Shown in pieces: positions 1 to 7,436 of a stretch of DNA of 12,911 bases (position 1 is its first letter; each line of letters opens with the position of its first letter). This DNA is from CABHOJ01 sp965649545 (lineage in GTDB: Bacteria; Pseudomonadota; Gammaproteobacteria; Burkholderiales; Methylophilaceae). Both the position numbers and the translations under genes were made by a program. The stretch covers positions 1 through 12,911 of the forward strand of contig CBFGLF010000044.1 in assembly GCA_965649545.1 (NCBI GenBank). The letters are read 5' to 3'. The notes below the pieces were generated by a model that worked only from the letters and a program-made list of their open reading frames with translations, was not told the origin of the DNA and ran no database searches.

Positions 1-2867
1 ATATCCGTTTCCGTGATATCCAGGCTCGGTGGCAGATCCAGGTTGAGGTCATCGAGCACGGATGGCATGTCTTCCATCGGCACGTCGGCCGTGGTCGACG
101 CTTCGATCGTGGCTTCCTTCAGTGCCGCCATGAGGCCCGAGACCTGCTTGGGTTGACGCAGTTGCGCCGCTTTGCGCATCATGTCCTCAAGTGCATCCAC
201 CACGCGCTCGATCAAGGTCAGGCTTTGTTCTGTCCAATTCCCCTGATGCGCATCCAGCCAGTGCTCCAGCGCTCTCGCCAGATCGCATACGGCCTTGAAT
301 CCTGCCGTACCGGCGTTGCTGGCCAACGTATGAGCAGCACGACGGCTGGCATCTGTGGGTCGGGATGTACTGTCAGCGGATAGCACGGCCAGTCCTTGGC
401 GCAAGGTCTGCATGTGCTGATTCGCTTCCGCCATGAAGATGTTGAACAAGGTACGGCTCAGCTTATGGGTACCGCCGATAATGACTTCTTCAGCCTGTGC
501 TGCGGGTTTCGGCGTTTCCTTTTCGTTTTCCAGCTCAGCCGCTCTTGCCTGCCATGTCTGGTGATCCAGCTCGACTTCCGCGCTGTCACGCAGCTTGGCA
601 GCCCATCCTGCGAACGCAGCGCTCGCTTCTTCAATGAACGAGATCTGACCGCCGCTCGGCACCACCTTGCGCTCCATCACTTGATTGAGCAGGCGTTCGA
701 CGGCCCAGGCCACTTCACCCAGGGCGACCAGCCCTACCGTACGTCCACTACCCTTAAGGGTATGGAACCCACGACGAACCTCGACCAACGCGTCATGATC
801 AGTGGCATTGACGCGCAGCGCTTGCAGGTTCTGCGCGATAGTCGCCAGCACCTCTTCAGCCTCGGTCAGGTAGATATCCAATAACTCAGGATCGAACGCA
901 CGATCCGTCGTCAATTCAACGACCTCTTCCACTTGGGCAGCTGGGGCTGCGATTTCCGCGACAGGCGCGACTTCCGCGGCTTCTGCTGGGATTACTGCAT
1001 CCTGGTCAGCTTTGCTGTTGAGCTTGACGGGGGCGACCGTGACACTGACCTTCACGGCAACAGGCTTCTTGGGCGCGGCTGCAGGCTCGACCACTGCCGG
1101 GGTTGCTTCGACCGGCGCTTCGAGGTCGCCGATGGCGTTCTCCTCGACTGGCGTCTCCACTGGTGAGCCAGAGGCTTCGGCAGGCTGCTGCAGTCTGGCT
1201 TCGAGTCTTGCCAGCGCCGCATCCAGCGCCTCTTCGGATTCCATGCGTCTACGTGGCAACTCCTCCACGTAGAAGCCCACCATACTCAAGCTCTCTGCGA
1301 CCAACTCGAACAGGCTGGTGTCAGGGGTGCCTGGCTGATTCTGGAACTCCTTGATCAACTCCAGGCTAGCCTTGACGATGGCCGTAGGTACAGGCATATC
1401 GAGCATATCGAAGGCGGCCAGCACCTGATGCAACGGTTTATCGACTGAATCCAGCACCTGGGTCTCGCCCGGGTTACGGAAATAGGTATCCAGGGATTGT
1501 TCCGCGACTTTGAGGGCATCGAGCACTTGCTGAGCGACCGCGAGCAGCACTTCGCTATCCAGGTGATCGGACATCGGCATGCCGGAGAAGTCGGCCATCG
1601 GGCCACCACCCATGACATCCTGCAGCCTTTGGATCTGGTTCTCCATACGGCGAACAAGGTCCTTGTCATGCCGTTCATAGCTATTCAACGCGTCTTCCAG
1701 CAGATTGAGACCGGTAGCGCCTTCGATCAGCAAGGACTCAGTGATGCGCGTCGCATCGAGGTCCATCGCCGTCGCCAACTCATGGACCGCACCGAACAGG
1801 TTGGCAACCGTCTGGTTGCTGAGATCCTGACTGGCCATGATGATCTCGCCCAGCCCGTTCATGACCTGATCGAGCGCGCCATCCTTCCCTTCCGAGACTT
1901 CTGCCCACAGGTCTTTGACATTACCCAGTACGGTTTTCAACTGCTCGATGTTGGCAAGCTCTTCAGCGGTCACCTCAACCACAGCTGTTTCGTCGCCAGT
2001 CTCAGGCATGAAATGCTTAAGATCGAAGAGATCCTTGACCTTGAGCACCAGCGGCGCATCGGATTTACTCAGTGCGACGTAGTACAGGATGCTGCGTAAT
2101 AGGCTGTCGACCCCCCGCGAGGCACTCTCCGAAAGGCTACGTAATTGCTGGTCGATCTGACGGAATAGCCGCTTCACACCAGGGTTGGCCGCCAAGTCTC
2201 CATGCGTCAGTGCCGCCATCAGAGCAGTGGCGGTCCACCACAAGGTCTTTTGTGCAGGTTGGGTTTGCACACGACGCACATTCTCCATGGCCGCCGACAT
2301 CTCGGACAACGCCTCTGGACTGCCATTCTTCAACCAACCCAGCAGGGATTTCTGGAAGGCTGCACGTTGCTCAGCGATATAGGCGGGCAACGCAGTGGCG
2401 TCCAGCTCCTCGCTTGGCAGGTCTTTTGGAGCACGTATGGAGGTATCGACGAAAAAGAGCTCGCTCTCTTCGTACTTCTGGCCGTGCAACGCACCCAAGG
2501 TTTGCAACACTGGCAAGAGTTTTAGCGGATGATCAGAAGCGCCGGCAAGCAGGTCATCGAGGTATTTGCGCAACGTCTCGACCGCATGGGTCATGGCTGC
2601 GATCACTTCCGGGGTTGCGGCGACCGATTTCTTTTCGATGGCGCCGGCGACCTTCTCGATCTCGGCACAAAAACGTTTGCAGCCCTCGAGCCCGACCATA
2701 TCCAGCGCACCGCTGACTTGATACAGGTGCGTCTGGGAGAACCGTAATGGGGCTGTTTCGTCTGGGTTCGCGGCGACGGCAGAGAGATTCTCAAGCACAC
2801 TCGCCAGTGCTTGATCGATCTCGTCTTTCACCCAAGTCAGTGGGCCAATATCAAAATCTTCTGCCAA
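1..2867 (-). CDS. chpA: ChpA-type chemosensory histidine kinase, N-terminal part (partial, runs off left edge)
   Basis: This is the start of the large CheA-like kinase of the type IV pilus (Pil-Chp) chemosensory system, which passes phosphate to PilG and PilH. About 955 residues are visible with no stop. The kinase core, CheW-like and receiver domains expected of the family would lie beyond the window. Two clear Hpt modules carry phosphoacceptor His at about residue 702 (HTLKGSGRTVG) and 846 (AAHTLASNAG). A weaker one has His at about 480 (LHQVLAAFDML). The N-terminal module (residues 1-110) has the Hpt helix pattern but Tyr49 where His is expected. An Ala/Pro/Glu-rich linker spans about 555-655. 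The start is a TTG at 2867, preceded by GGGG five bases upstream. No ATG or GTG fits, and the resulting N-terminus (DIGPLTWVKDEI) resembles the start of Pseudomonas ChpA as I recall it. The gene follows pilJ by 29 bases. Confidence 0.88.
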   Translation of the reverse strand, partial: MAEDFDIGPLTWVKDEIDQALASVLENLSAVAANPDETAPLRFSQTHLYQVSGALDMVGLEGCKRFCAEIEKVAGAIEKKSVAATPEVIAAMTHAVETLRKYLDDLLAGASDHPLKLLPVLQTLGALHGQKYEESELFFVDTSIRAPKDLPSEELDATALPAYIAEQRAAFQKSLLGWLKNGSPEALSEMSAAMENVRRVQTQPAQKTLWWTATALMAALTHGDLAANPGVKRLFRQIDQQLRSLSESASRGVDSLLRSILYYVALSKSDAPLVLKVKDLFDLKHFMPETGDETAVVEVTAEELANIEQLKTVLGNVKDLWAEVSEGKDGALDQVMNGLGEIIMASQDLSNQTVANLFGAVHELATAMDLDATRITESLLIEGATGLNLLEDALNSYERHDKDLVRRMENQIQRLQDVMGGGPMADFSGMPMSDHLDSEVLLAVAQQVLDALKVAEQSLDTYFRNPGETQVLDSVDKPLHQVLAAFDMLDMPVPTAIVKASLELIKEFQNQPGTPDTSLFELVAESLSMVGFYVEELPRRRMESEEALDAALARLEARLQQPAEASGSPVETPVEENAIGDLEAPVEATPAVVEPAAAPKKPVAVKVSVTVAPVKLNSKADQDAVIPAEAAEVAPVAEIAAPAAQVEEVVELTTDRAFDPELLDIYLTEAEEVLATIAQNLQALRVNATDHDALVEVRRGFHTLKGSGRTVGLVALGEVAWAVERLLNQVMERKVVPSGGQISFIEEASAAFAGWAAKLRDSAEVELDHQTWQARAAELENEKETPKPAAQAEEVIIGGTHKLSRTLFNIFMAEANQHMQTLRQGLAVLSADSTSRPTDASRRAAHTLASNAGTAGFKAVCDLARALEHWLDAHQGNWTEQSLTLIERVVDALEDMMRKAAQLRQPKQVSGLMAALKEATIEASTTADVPMEDMPSVLDDLNLDLPPSLDITETD

Positions 2868-2896
2868 TTTTTCCCCGCGTATCGCGTGTGTTCTTA

Positions 2897-4570
2897 TTAA
2901 GAGAGCTTGAAGCCGGCAACGGAATCACGCAATTCTTCAGCCAGTGTGGTCAGCTGACCGACAGATTGCGCGGTTTGCTTGGTACCTTCCGTTGTCTGCG
3001 AGGTAATGTTCTGAATCTGTTGCATGTTACGGCTCACCGTTGCCGCCACTTCAGTTTGCGCGACTGTTGCGGACGAGATCGCCTGGATCAGGCGAGCGAG
3101 GTTATTGGTAACGGTTTCGATCTCATTCAGCGCCTGACCTGCAGCGTCTGACAGACGGGCCCCTTCGACCACACCCTCGGTACTCTTTTCCATAGCGGCC
3201 ACCGCACTGTTCGTGTCGGTCTGAATGGTCTTCACAATCGCACTAATCTGTTTGGTCGCTTCAGAGGAGCGTTCTGCCAGCCGCTGAACTTCTTCCGCAA
3301 CCACCGTAAAGCCTCGACCCGCTTCACCGGCCGATGCCGCCTGGATCGCAGCGTTCAGCGCCAGAATGTTGGTCTGTTCGGTAATGTCCGAAATCAGCTC
3401 CACGATTTCCGAAATCTCCTGCGAGCTTTCGCCCAGACGTTTGATTCGCTTGGAGGTCTCCTGGATCTGCGTACGGATTTCGTTCATGCCTGAGATCGTG
3501 TTCTGCACCGCCTGGGCGCCCTGCGTTGCAGCCTGCAGCGAACGTTGCGCCACCTGGGCTGCCTGACCTGCGTTGCTGGATACCTGCAAGATCGAACGCG
3601 TCATGTTGGTGACGGCCTCGCCGGTTTCCTCAATCTGCTTGGACTGTTGTTCCGCAGCGTTCAGGAGGCTGGCAGAAGTGTCTTGCGCCTGTGCGGTCGC
3701 CTGGTTCACCTGCTCCGTAGCGCGGTTGATCTCGGTAACCAGGTCTCGGAGACTGTCGATCGTGTAGTTGATGGAGTCGGCGATCGCGCCTGTGATGTTC
3801 TCCGTCACCTGCGCCTTTACGGTCAAGTCACCGTCTGCCAGGTCGCCCATTTCGTCCAGCAAGTGAAGAATCGCTTCCTGGTTGCTGAGGTTGGTCTGTT
3901 CGATCTCGAGAAAGCGTTGACGCGCGCTGGTCACCTGGCGATAACCCATCAGCACCAGTAACACGACGGCCACGATACCGCCGACCGCTGCCAGGATGAG
4001 CCAGATACCGGCTTTACCCTGGGATTGATAGATGGCGACCGACTGACGCGCATCCGCAACGATCTGATCGCTCAAGGCGACGACTTCAGCGAGTTTTTCC
4101 GGGGTTTGAGCTTCGCCGGCCGCCTGGGATTTGTTGATGTCCTTCAGTTTGGTATGCAGGGATTTCCACGAGCCGTCGATCTTGTCGATATTCGGTACCA
4201 CCTTGCTGCCGCCCAGCAGGGTCTCTGCATCCAGTTTGCGCATCTGTTTGATGTTGATATCCACGCTACCCATGACGTTCATCAGGCGGACGTCGGAGTT
4301 ATTGGCAAGCACCGCGTCACGTGATGCTTGCTGGACGAACACCTGGATGTCGCCGGCCGCAGTCGAGAATCGGTTGTCTCGATTCACTTGCAGCAGGTAG
4401 AACAGCAATGACAGCAAGGAAACGGCAAACGCGATGATCAGCAGGCCTACGAGGCCTCTCGATGTGCCGCCTGTCTCATCGGATTGCCCTCCGCCACGGT
4501 TGAACAATCCCTTGATATTCTCCACCAGCTTGGCTGGTAGGCCTTTGATGCTAGCCAAATCGAATGCCAT
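2897..4570 (-). CDS. pilJ: PilJ, methyl-accepting receptor of the type IV pilus chemosensory system
   Basis: This inner-membrane chemoreceptor feeds signals to the ChpA kinase through the CheW-like PilI. The protein has 557 residues. In order there is a short cytoplasmic N-terminus, TM1 at about 40-60, a periplasmic sensor of roughly 125 residues, TM2 at about 187-209, a HAMP-like stretch to about 285, and a long methyl-accepting signalling coiled coil to the end. The kinase-contacting hairpin tip is plain at about 391-439, with core TNILALNAAIQAASAGEAGRG. The QAAS and GEAGRGFTVVAEEV wording is typical of PilJ rather than of flagellar receptors. Pseudomonas PilJ has about 680 residues, so the periplasmic part here is shorter and probably holds one sensor module, not two. 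I chose the ATG at 4570 because AGGGG sits six bases upstream; a GTG directly before it is the alternative. The gene lies between pilI and chpA in one transcription unit. Confidence 0.93.
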   Translation of the reverse strand: MAFDLASIKGLPAKLVENIKGLFNRGGGQSDETGGTSRGLVGLLIIAFAVSLLSLLFYLLQVNRDNRFSTAAGDIQVFVQQASRDAVLANNSDVRLMNVMGSVDINIKQMRKLDAETLLGGSKVVPNIDKIDGSWKSLHTKLKDINKSQAAGEAQTPEKLAEVVALSDQIVADARQSVAIYQSQGKAGIWLILAAVGGIVAVVLLVLMGYRQVTSARQRFLEIEQTNLSNQEAILHLLDEMGDLADGDLTVKAQVTENITGAIADSINYTIDSLRDLVTEINRATEQVNQATAQAQDTSASLLNAAEQQSKQIEETGEAVTNMTRSILQVSSNAGQAAQVAQRSLQAATQGAQAVQNTISGMNEIRTQIQETSKRIKRLGESSQEISEIVELISDITEQTNILALNAAIQAASAGEAGRGFTVVAEEVQRLAERSSEATKQISAIVKTIQTDTNSAVAAMEKSTEGVVEGARLSDAAGQALNEIETVTNNLARLIQAISSATVAQTEVAATVSRNMQQIQNITSQTTEGTKQTAQSVGQLTTLAEELRDSVAGFKLS

Positions 4571-4596
4571 CACTATCCCCTCTTGTTATCATGCTG

Positions 4597-4610
4597 CCAG
4601 CCTCGGCTGG
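4597..4610. repeat. Small inverted repeat in the pilI-pilJ gap
   Basis: CCAGC (4597-4601) and GCTGG (4606-4610) form a five-base stem with a four-base loop. On the transcript it lies immediately after the pilI stop codon and before the pilJ ribosome binding site. It has no T tail, so it is not a terminator. It might affect mRNA processing or pilJ translation, or be chance. Confidence 0.35.
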
Positions 4611-5132
4611 TCAGGCTGCTACCTGCAGAAACTCGTTCTGGCCAAGCAATACGTCGAGACTGAGCTCTTCCCATCCTTGACCAGCGTTATCCTTGTACCG
4701 TCCCACCTGCCAATCCGCCTTGTCCGAAACTTCGGGCTCGGCCTTCATCTCTTCCAGATTCCGCAGACCGATCAAGCGATCCACCAGCAAGCCGGCATTG
4801 ATCCCGAACTTACCGTGCACCAGCAACACCCGGCTCTCTGACGTCACGGATGCTGGAGGAAACCCAAGGTAACTGGCCAGATCGGTGACCCCGTAAAGAT
4901 TGCCCCGCACGTTCGCCATGCCCAGGAACCAAGCCTGGGTCAAGGGCACTTTGAGGATGTCCGGTAACGGCAAGACCTCGCTGACATCCGACAAAGTGAC
5001 CAGGCAATCATGCCCACCGACCCGGATACCGAGTTTCGACGAAGATACCGACCGGCCACTTTCCGCCTGGGTCTTTAGCCGGGCCAGAATGTCCTTCTGG
5101 TAAGCCTGTAGGTCGAGTTTCTTCTTTGCCAT
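4611..5132 (-). CDS. pilI: PilI, CheW-like coupling protein
   Basis: This cytoplasmic adaptor links the PilJ receptor to the ChpA kinase. The protein has 173 residues. A CheW-like fold fills about residues 30-170: the region GIRVGGHDCLVTLSDVSEVL followed by LGMANVRGNLYGVTDLASYLG is the usual CheW core with its conserved NVRG..VTDL strand. The N-terminus carries a charged leader of about 30 residues. No enzyme motif is present, as expected for an adaptor. The gene starts 17 bases after the pilH stop and has no strong Shine-Dalgarno sequence, so translation may depend on the upstream genes. The position between pilH and pilJ is the standard Pil-Chp order and supports PilI rather than a flagellar CheW. 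Confidence 0.92.
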   Translation of the reverse strand: MAKKKLDLQAYQKDILARLKTQAESGRSVSSSKLGIRVGGHDCLVTLSDVSEVLPLPDILKVPLTQAWFLGMANVRGNLYGVTDLASYLGFPPASVTSESRVLLVHGKFGINAGLLVDRLIGLRNLEEMKAEPEVSDKADWQVGRYKDNAGQGWEELSLDVLLGQNEFLQVAA

Positions 5133-5149
5133 GATTCAGTCGCGGGTAC

Positions 5150-5521
5150 TTATTCTTCAGCCAGCGCGTTGATCTTGCCCAGCAACTCGTCTGCCGAGAC
5201 CGGCTTCATCACAGAATCCTTGGCACCTTGGCGCAACGCCCACATTCTGTCGGTCGCCTGTTCCTTGCCGGTACAGACGATCACCGGGATATGGGCAGTC
5301 GCAGGATTCTTTGACAGCGCGCGCGTGGTCTGGAAACCGTTCAGGCCCGGCATCATGATGTCCATCAGCACCAAGTCGGGCGGTGATGTCTCGACCTTCG
5401 CCAGACAATCCTCGCCGCTCTCTGCGGTGCTGACCTCGAAGCCTGCTTTTTCAAGCAGCTCAGACAGGTAGAAACGGTCGGTCGCTGAATCATCTACTAC
5501 TAAAATTTTCTTGATAGCCAT
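5150..5521 (-). CDS. pilH: PilH, CheY-like response regulator
   Basis: This is a single receiver domain of 123 residues with no output domain. The acidic pocket is Asp10/Asp11, the phosphoacceptor is Asp54 in LVLMDIMMPG, the switch Thr is Thr84 (IVCTGKE), and the conserved Lys is Lys106 (VMKPV). In the Pil-Chp system PilH is the second CheY-like output or phosphate sink, which in Pseudomonas opposes or buffers PilG and affects pilus retraction; that role is inferred here from homology and gene order. The ATG start lies five bases after the pilG stop with no good Shine-Dalgarno in between, which suggests translational coupling to pilG. Confidence 0.94.
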   Translation of the reverse strand: MAIKKILVVDDSATDRFYLSELLEKAGFEVSTAESGEDCLAKVETSPPDLVLMDIMMPGLNGFQTTRALSKNPATAHIPVIVCTGKEQATDRMWALRQGAKDSVMKPVSADELLGKINALAEE

Positions 5522-5526
5522 GAGAT

Positions 5527-5934
5527 TTATTCCGTCGCTGATGTGTTGGATGCGGAGGCGTAAGTGTTGACTGCCTCCAGCAATGATTCTTGGGTGAATG
5601 GTTTGGTCAGGTACTGATCGGAGCCGACCATGCGTCCCCGCGCTCGATCGAACAGGCCGTCCTTGCTGGACAGCATGATGACCGGGATGGATTTGAAGCG
5701 TGGGTTCTTCTTGATGAGGGAACAGGTTTGATAGCCGTCGAGACGCGGCATCATGATGTCGACGAAGATGACGTTCGGGAGTTCGCTGGCGATCTTGGAC
5801 AAGGCGTCAAAGCCGTCCTCGGCAAGGATGACCTCGCAGCCCGATTGCTTGAGGAATATCTCCGCACTGCGACGGATGGTATTACTGTCGTCAATCACCA
5901 TCACTTTCACACCGGCTAGATTGGTTTCCCCCAC
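5527..5934 (-). CDS. pilG: PilG, CheY-like response regulator, first gene of the Pil-Chp operon
   Basis: This is a single receiver domain of 135 residues. It has the acidic pair in VMVIDDSNTIRR, phosphoacceptor Asp59 in FVDIMMPRLDGYQTC, the switch region IMLSSKDGLFDRARGR and Lys111 in YLTKPF. The wording DIMMPRLDGYQTC and SSKDGLFD is characteristic of PilG, the regulator linked to pilus extension. I chose the GTG start at 5934: AGGGGA lies six bases upstream, and the resulting length of 135 matches Pseudomonas PilG as I recall it. The reading frame stays open to 5982, but that extension (MLGCTHNKQH) looks like leader sequence, not protein. This is the promoter-proximal gene of the minus-strand operon and is divergent from the FIST gene. 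Confidence 0.93.
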   Translation of the reverse strand: MGETNLAGVKVMVIDDSNTIRRSAEIFLKQSGCEVILAEDGFDALSKIASELPNVIFVDIMMPRLDGYQTCSLIKKNPRFKSIPVIMLSSKDGLFDRARGRMVGSDQYLTKPFTQESLLEAVNTYASASNTSATE

Positions 5935-6000
5935 CCTGCGTCCCCTTTGCGTGTGTTGCTTATTATGCGTACAGCCTAACACTGCTAGCTTTGTGATGCC

Positions 6001-6030
6001 ATTCTATCCAGAGAATTCGCGCCGGCGCAA
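6001..6030 (-). promoter_or_regulatory. Candidate sigma70 promoter for the pilG operon
   Basis: On the minus strand there is TTGCGC (6030-6025), an 18-base spacer and TAGAAT (6006-6001). The -10 matches consensus at five of six positions and the -35 only at its TTG. Initiation near 5994 would give a leader of about 60 bases before the pilG GTG. The spacer contains a GCGCCGGCGC palindrome (6019-6028). This is a weak call made by eye. Confidence 0.33.
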
Positions 6031-6157
6031 CACTTTTGGGCGTGAATAAGATTAAGTTGTAAATATTTGGGCAAAGAGGTTAAATAGCCGATGGAAATAC
6101 GCCATAGTGACTGAATTATAACTGTTGGCAAAGAAAAAACTTGTAATCAATCAATAA

Positions 6158-6183
6158 CATAGCCACTCAACGTAAGTGGCATG
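6158..6183 (+). promoter_or_regulatory. Dyad/hairpin just upstream of the FIST gene
   Basis: GCCACT (6162-6167) and AGTGGC (6175-6180) form a perfect six-base inverted repeat around CAACGTA. The flanks CAT (6158-6160) and ATG (6181-6183) extend it to nine pairs with one bulged A. It ends 16 bases before the chosen start codon and touches the region of the ribosome binding site. It could be an operator or a 5'-leader hairpin; the sequence does not say which. Confidence 0.4.
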
Positions 6184-6199
6184 CAATGGGAATGAGATT

Positions 6200-7363
6200 A
6201 TGCTGATCAGACAAGAATACTTGACCTCCAAAATGGCGCTGAAGGACCTGCCAGGGTCATCCCCTCTACCGAATGCCAACCTCGTACTCGTCTTTGGTTC
6301 GGTGAAACGATTCAACGACGGCAAGCTCACGAGCATGCTGAAAGACCGTTACCCCACCGCACAGATCATCGGCTGCACGACCTCCGGGGAGATCAATGCA
6401 GACGGTGTGTTCGACGATAGCGTGCAAATCACCTCCATCCTCTGGGAAAAGACCATGCAACGCGTGGCCCAGGTCAAGATGTCCAGCATGCAGAGTTCGT
6501 TCGAGACCGGTGCAGGCCTCGCCAAACAACTCAAGGCAGACAGCCTGAAGACGGTCATGATCTTCGGTGATGGCCTGAACGTGAACGGCGAAGAGCTGGT
6601 GCTCGGCTTCAAGAGCGTCCTCGGTGAATCCATCCCGCTGATGGGCGGCATGGCCGGTGACGGCGCCACCTTCACCAAGACCCTGCAGATGTTCAACGAC
6701 ACCATCAGCGACAACCTGGTGATCGCCATCGGCCTCTACGGCAACAATCTCGTCACCGCTACCGGCGCACTGGGCGGCTGGAAACCTTATGGCCCACCAC
6801 GTACCGTGACCAAGTCCGACAAGAACGTCGTCTATGAGCTTGACGGCAAACCAGCGCTACCGCTGTATCGCATGTACATCGGCGACCAGTACGCCAAGGG
6901 CTTGCCGGGCACGGGCCTCAAGTTCCCATTCGCTGTAATGGAGCCTGGTAGCCGCGATGTCGAAAAGATCCGTACCTTGGGCGCCATCGACGCCAAAGCC
7001 AACAGCGTGAGCTTCTTCGGCAACGTCCCGGAAGGCTCCACCATCCGGATGTGCCAAACCAACCATGATCGACTGGTAGAAGGTGCCGGCGGTGCCGCCC
7101 ACCTGATCACAGGCTCCCTGACGAACACCAATACCAATCTGCCTGGCCTCGCGCTGTGCGTCAGCTGTGTCGGCCGCAAAGGCGTGATGTCCGAACAGAC
7201 CGTGGATGAAGTCAAGGAAGTACGCCAGATCCTTGGCCCGCAGACCTTCCTCACCGGCTTCTATTCCTATGGTGAGATCGCGCCCCGTCCCAACACGACG
7301 GACACGGTGTTCCACAACCAGACGATGACGATCGGCTATCTCACCGAGAACATGACGGTATAA
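6200..7363 (+). CDS. FIST N- and C-domain sensory protein
   Basis: This is a predicted cytoplasmic ligand-sensing protein of 387 residues, with no signal peptide or membrane segment. The FIST_N domain covers about 27-215, with hallmarks IIGCTTSGEIN (56-66) and LMGGMAGDGATF (147-158). FIST_C covers about 216-365, with ALPLYRMYIGDQ, IRMCQTNHDRL, ALCVSCVGRKGVM and the C-terminal GFYSYGEIAP. FIST domains are proposed small-molecule sensors and are often fused to, or encoded near, signal-transduction and chemotaxis modules; the ligand is unknown. This one is stand-alone, lies divergent from the Pil-Chp operon and is closed by its own terminator. I chose the ATG at 6200, with GGG 9 bases and GAG 3 bases upstream; a GTG at 6176 would add eight residues and overlap the dyad. 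A role in type IV pilus signalling is inference from position only. Confidence 0.9.
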   Translation: MLIRQEYLTSKMALKDLPGSSPLPNANLVLVFGSVKRFNDGKLTSMLKDRYPTAQIIGCTTSGEINADGVFDDSVQITSILWEKTMQRVAQVKMSSMQSSFETGAGLAKQLKADSLKTVMIFGDGLNVNGEELVLGFKSVLGESIPLMGGMAGDGATFTKTLQMFNDTISDNLVIAIGLYGNNLVTATGALGGWKPYGPPRTVTKSDKNVVYELDGKPALPLYRMYIGDQYAKGLPGTGLKFPFAVMEPGSRDVEKIRTLGAIDAKANSVSFFGNVPEGSTIRMCQTNHDRLVEGAGGAAHLITGSLTNTNTNLPGLALCVSCVGRKGVMSEQTVDEVKEVRQILGPQTFLTGFYSYGEIAPRPNTTDTVFHNQTMTIGYLTENMTV

Positions 7364-7378
7364 CGATCGCAAAATCTC

Positions 7379-7410
7379 AAAAGCGCCCGCAAGGGCGCTT
7401 TTGCTTTTAT
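7379..7410 (+). terminator. Intrinsic terminator after the FIST gene
   Basis: A ten-base-pair stem, AAAAGCGCCC (7379-7388) with GGGCGCTTTT (7393-7402), closes a GCAA tetraloop and is followed by a T-rich tail (GCTTTTAT). It starts 15 bases after the FIST stop codon and ends shortly before the tpx ribosome binding site. Confidence 0.85.
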
Positions 7411-7436
7411 TCTCAACCCACGCCAAAGGAGAACAT

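Larger units (their letters stand above)
5935..6199. other. Divergent intergenic region between pilG and the FIST gene
   Basis: This stretch of about 265 bases separates the two divergent genes and should hold both promoters. It is clearly more AT-rich than its neighbours from about 6040 to 6160. I see the candidate pilG promoter near 6001-6030 and a dyad at 6158-6183, but no protein-coding signal and no RNA gene. A possible plus-strand promoter (TTGTAA at 6057, TAAATA at 6081, spacer 18) is too weak to list on its own. Confidence 0.6.

Noticed and set aside
396..2716. Several plus-strand open frames of 80-214 codons
   Set aside because: All are antisense to the long open minus-strand chpA frame, which carries recognisable Hpt motifs.
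6019..6028. Perfect palindrome GCGCCGGCGC
   Set aside because: Ten bases of pure GC palindrome is plausible by chance in this genome; no second copy or flanking motif suggests an operator.
6125..6145. Possible sigma54-like promoter (TTGGCA followed by TTGTA) upstream of the FIST gene
   Set aside because: The distance between the GG and the expected GC element does not fit the fixed sigma54 spacing, and the second element lacks GC.
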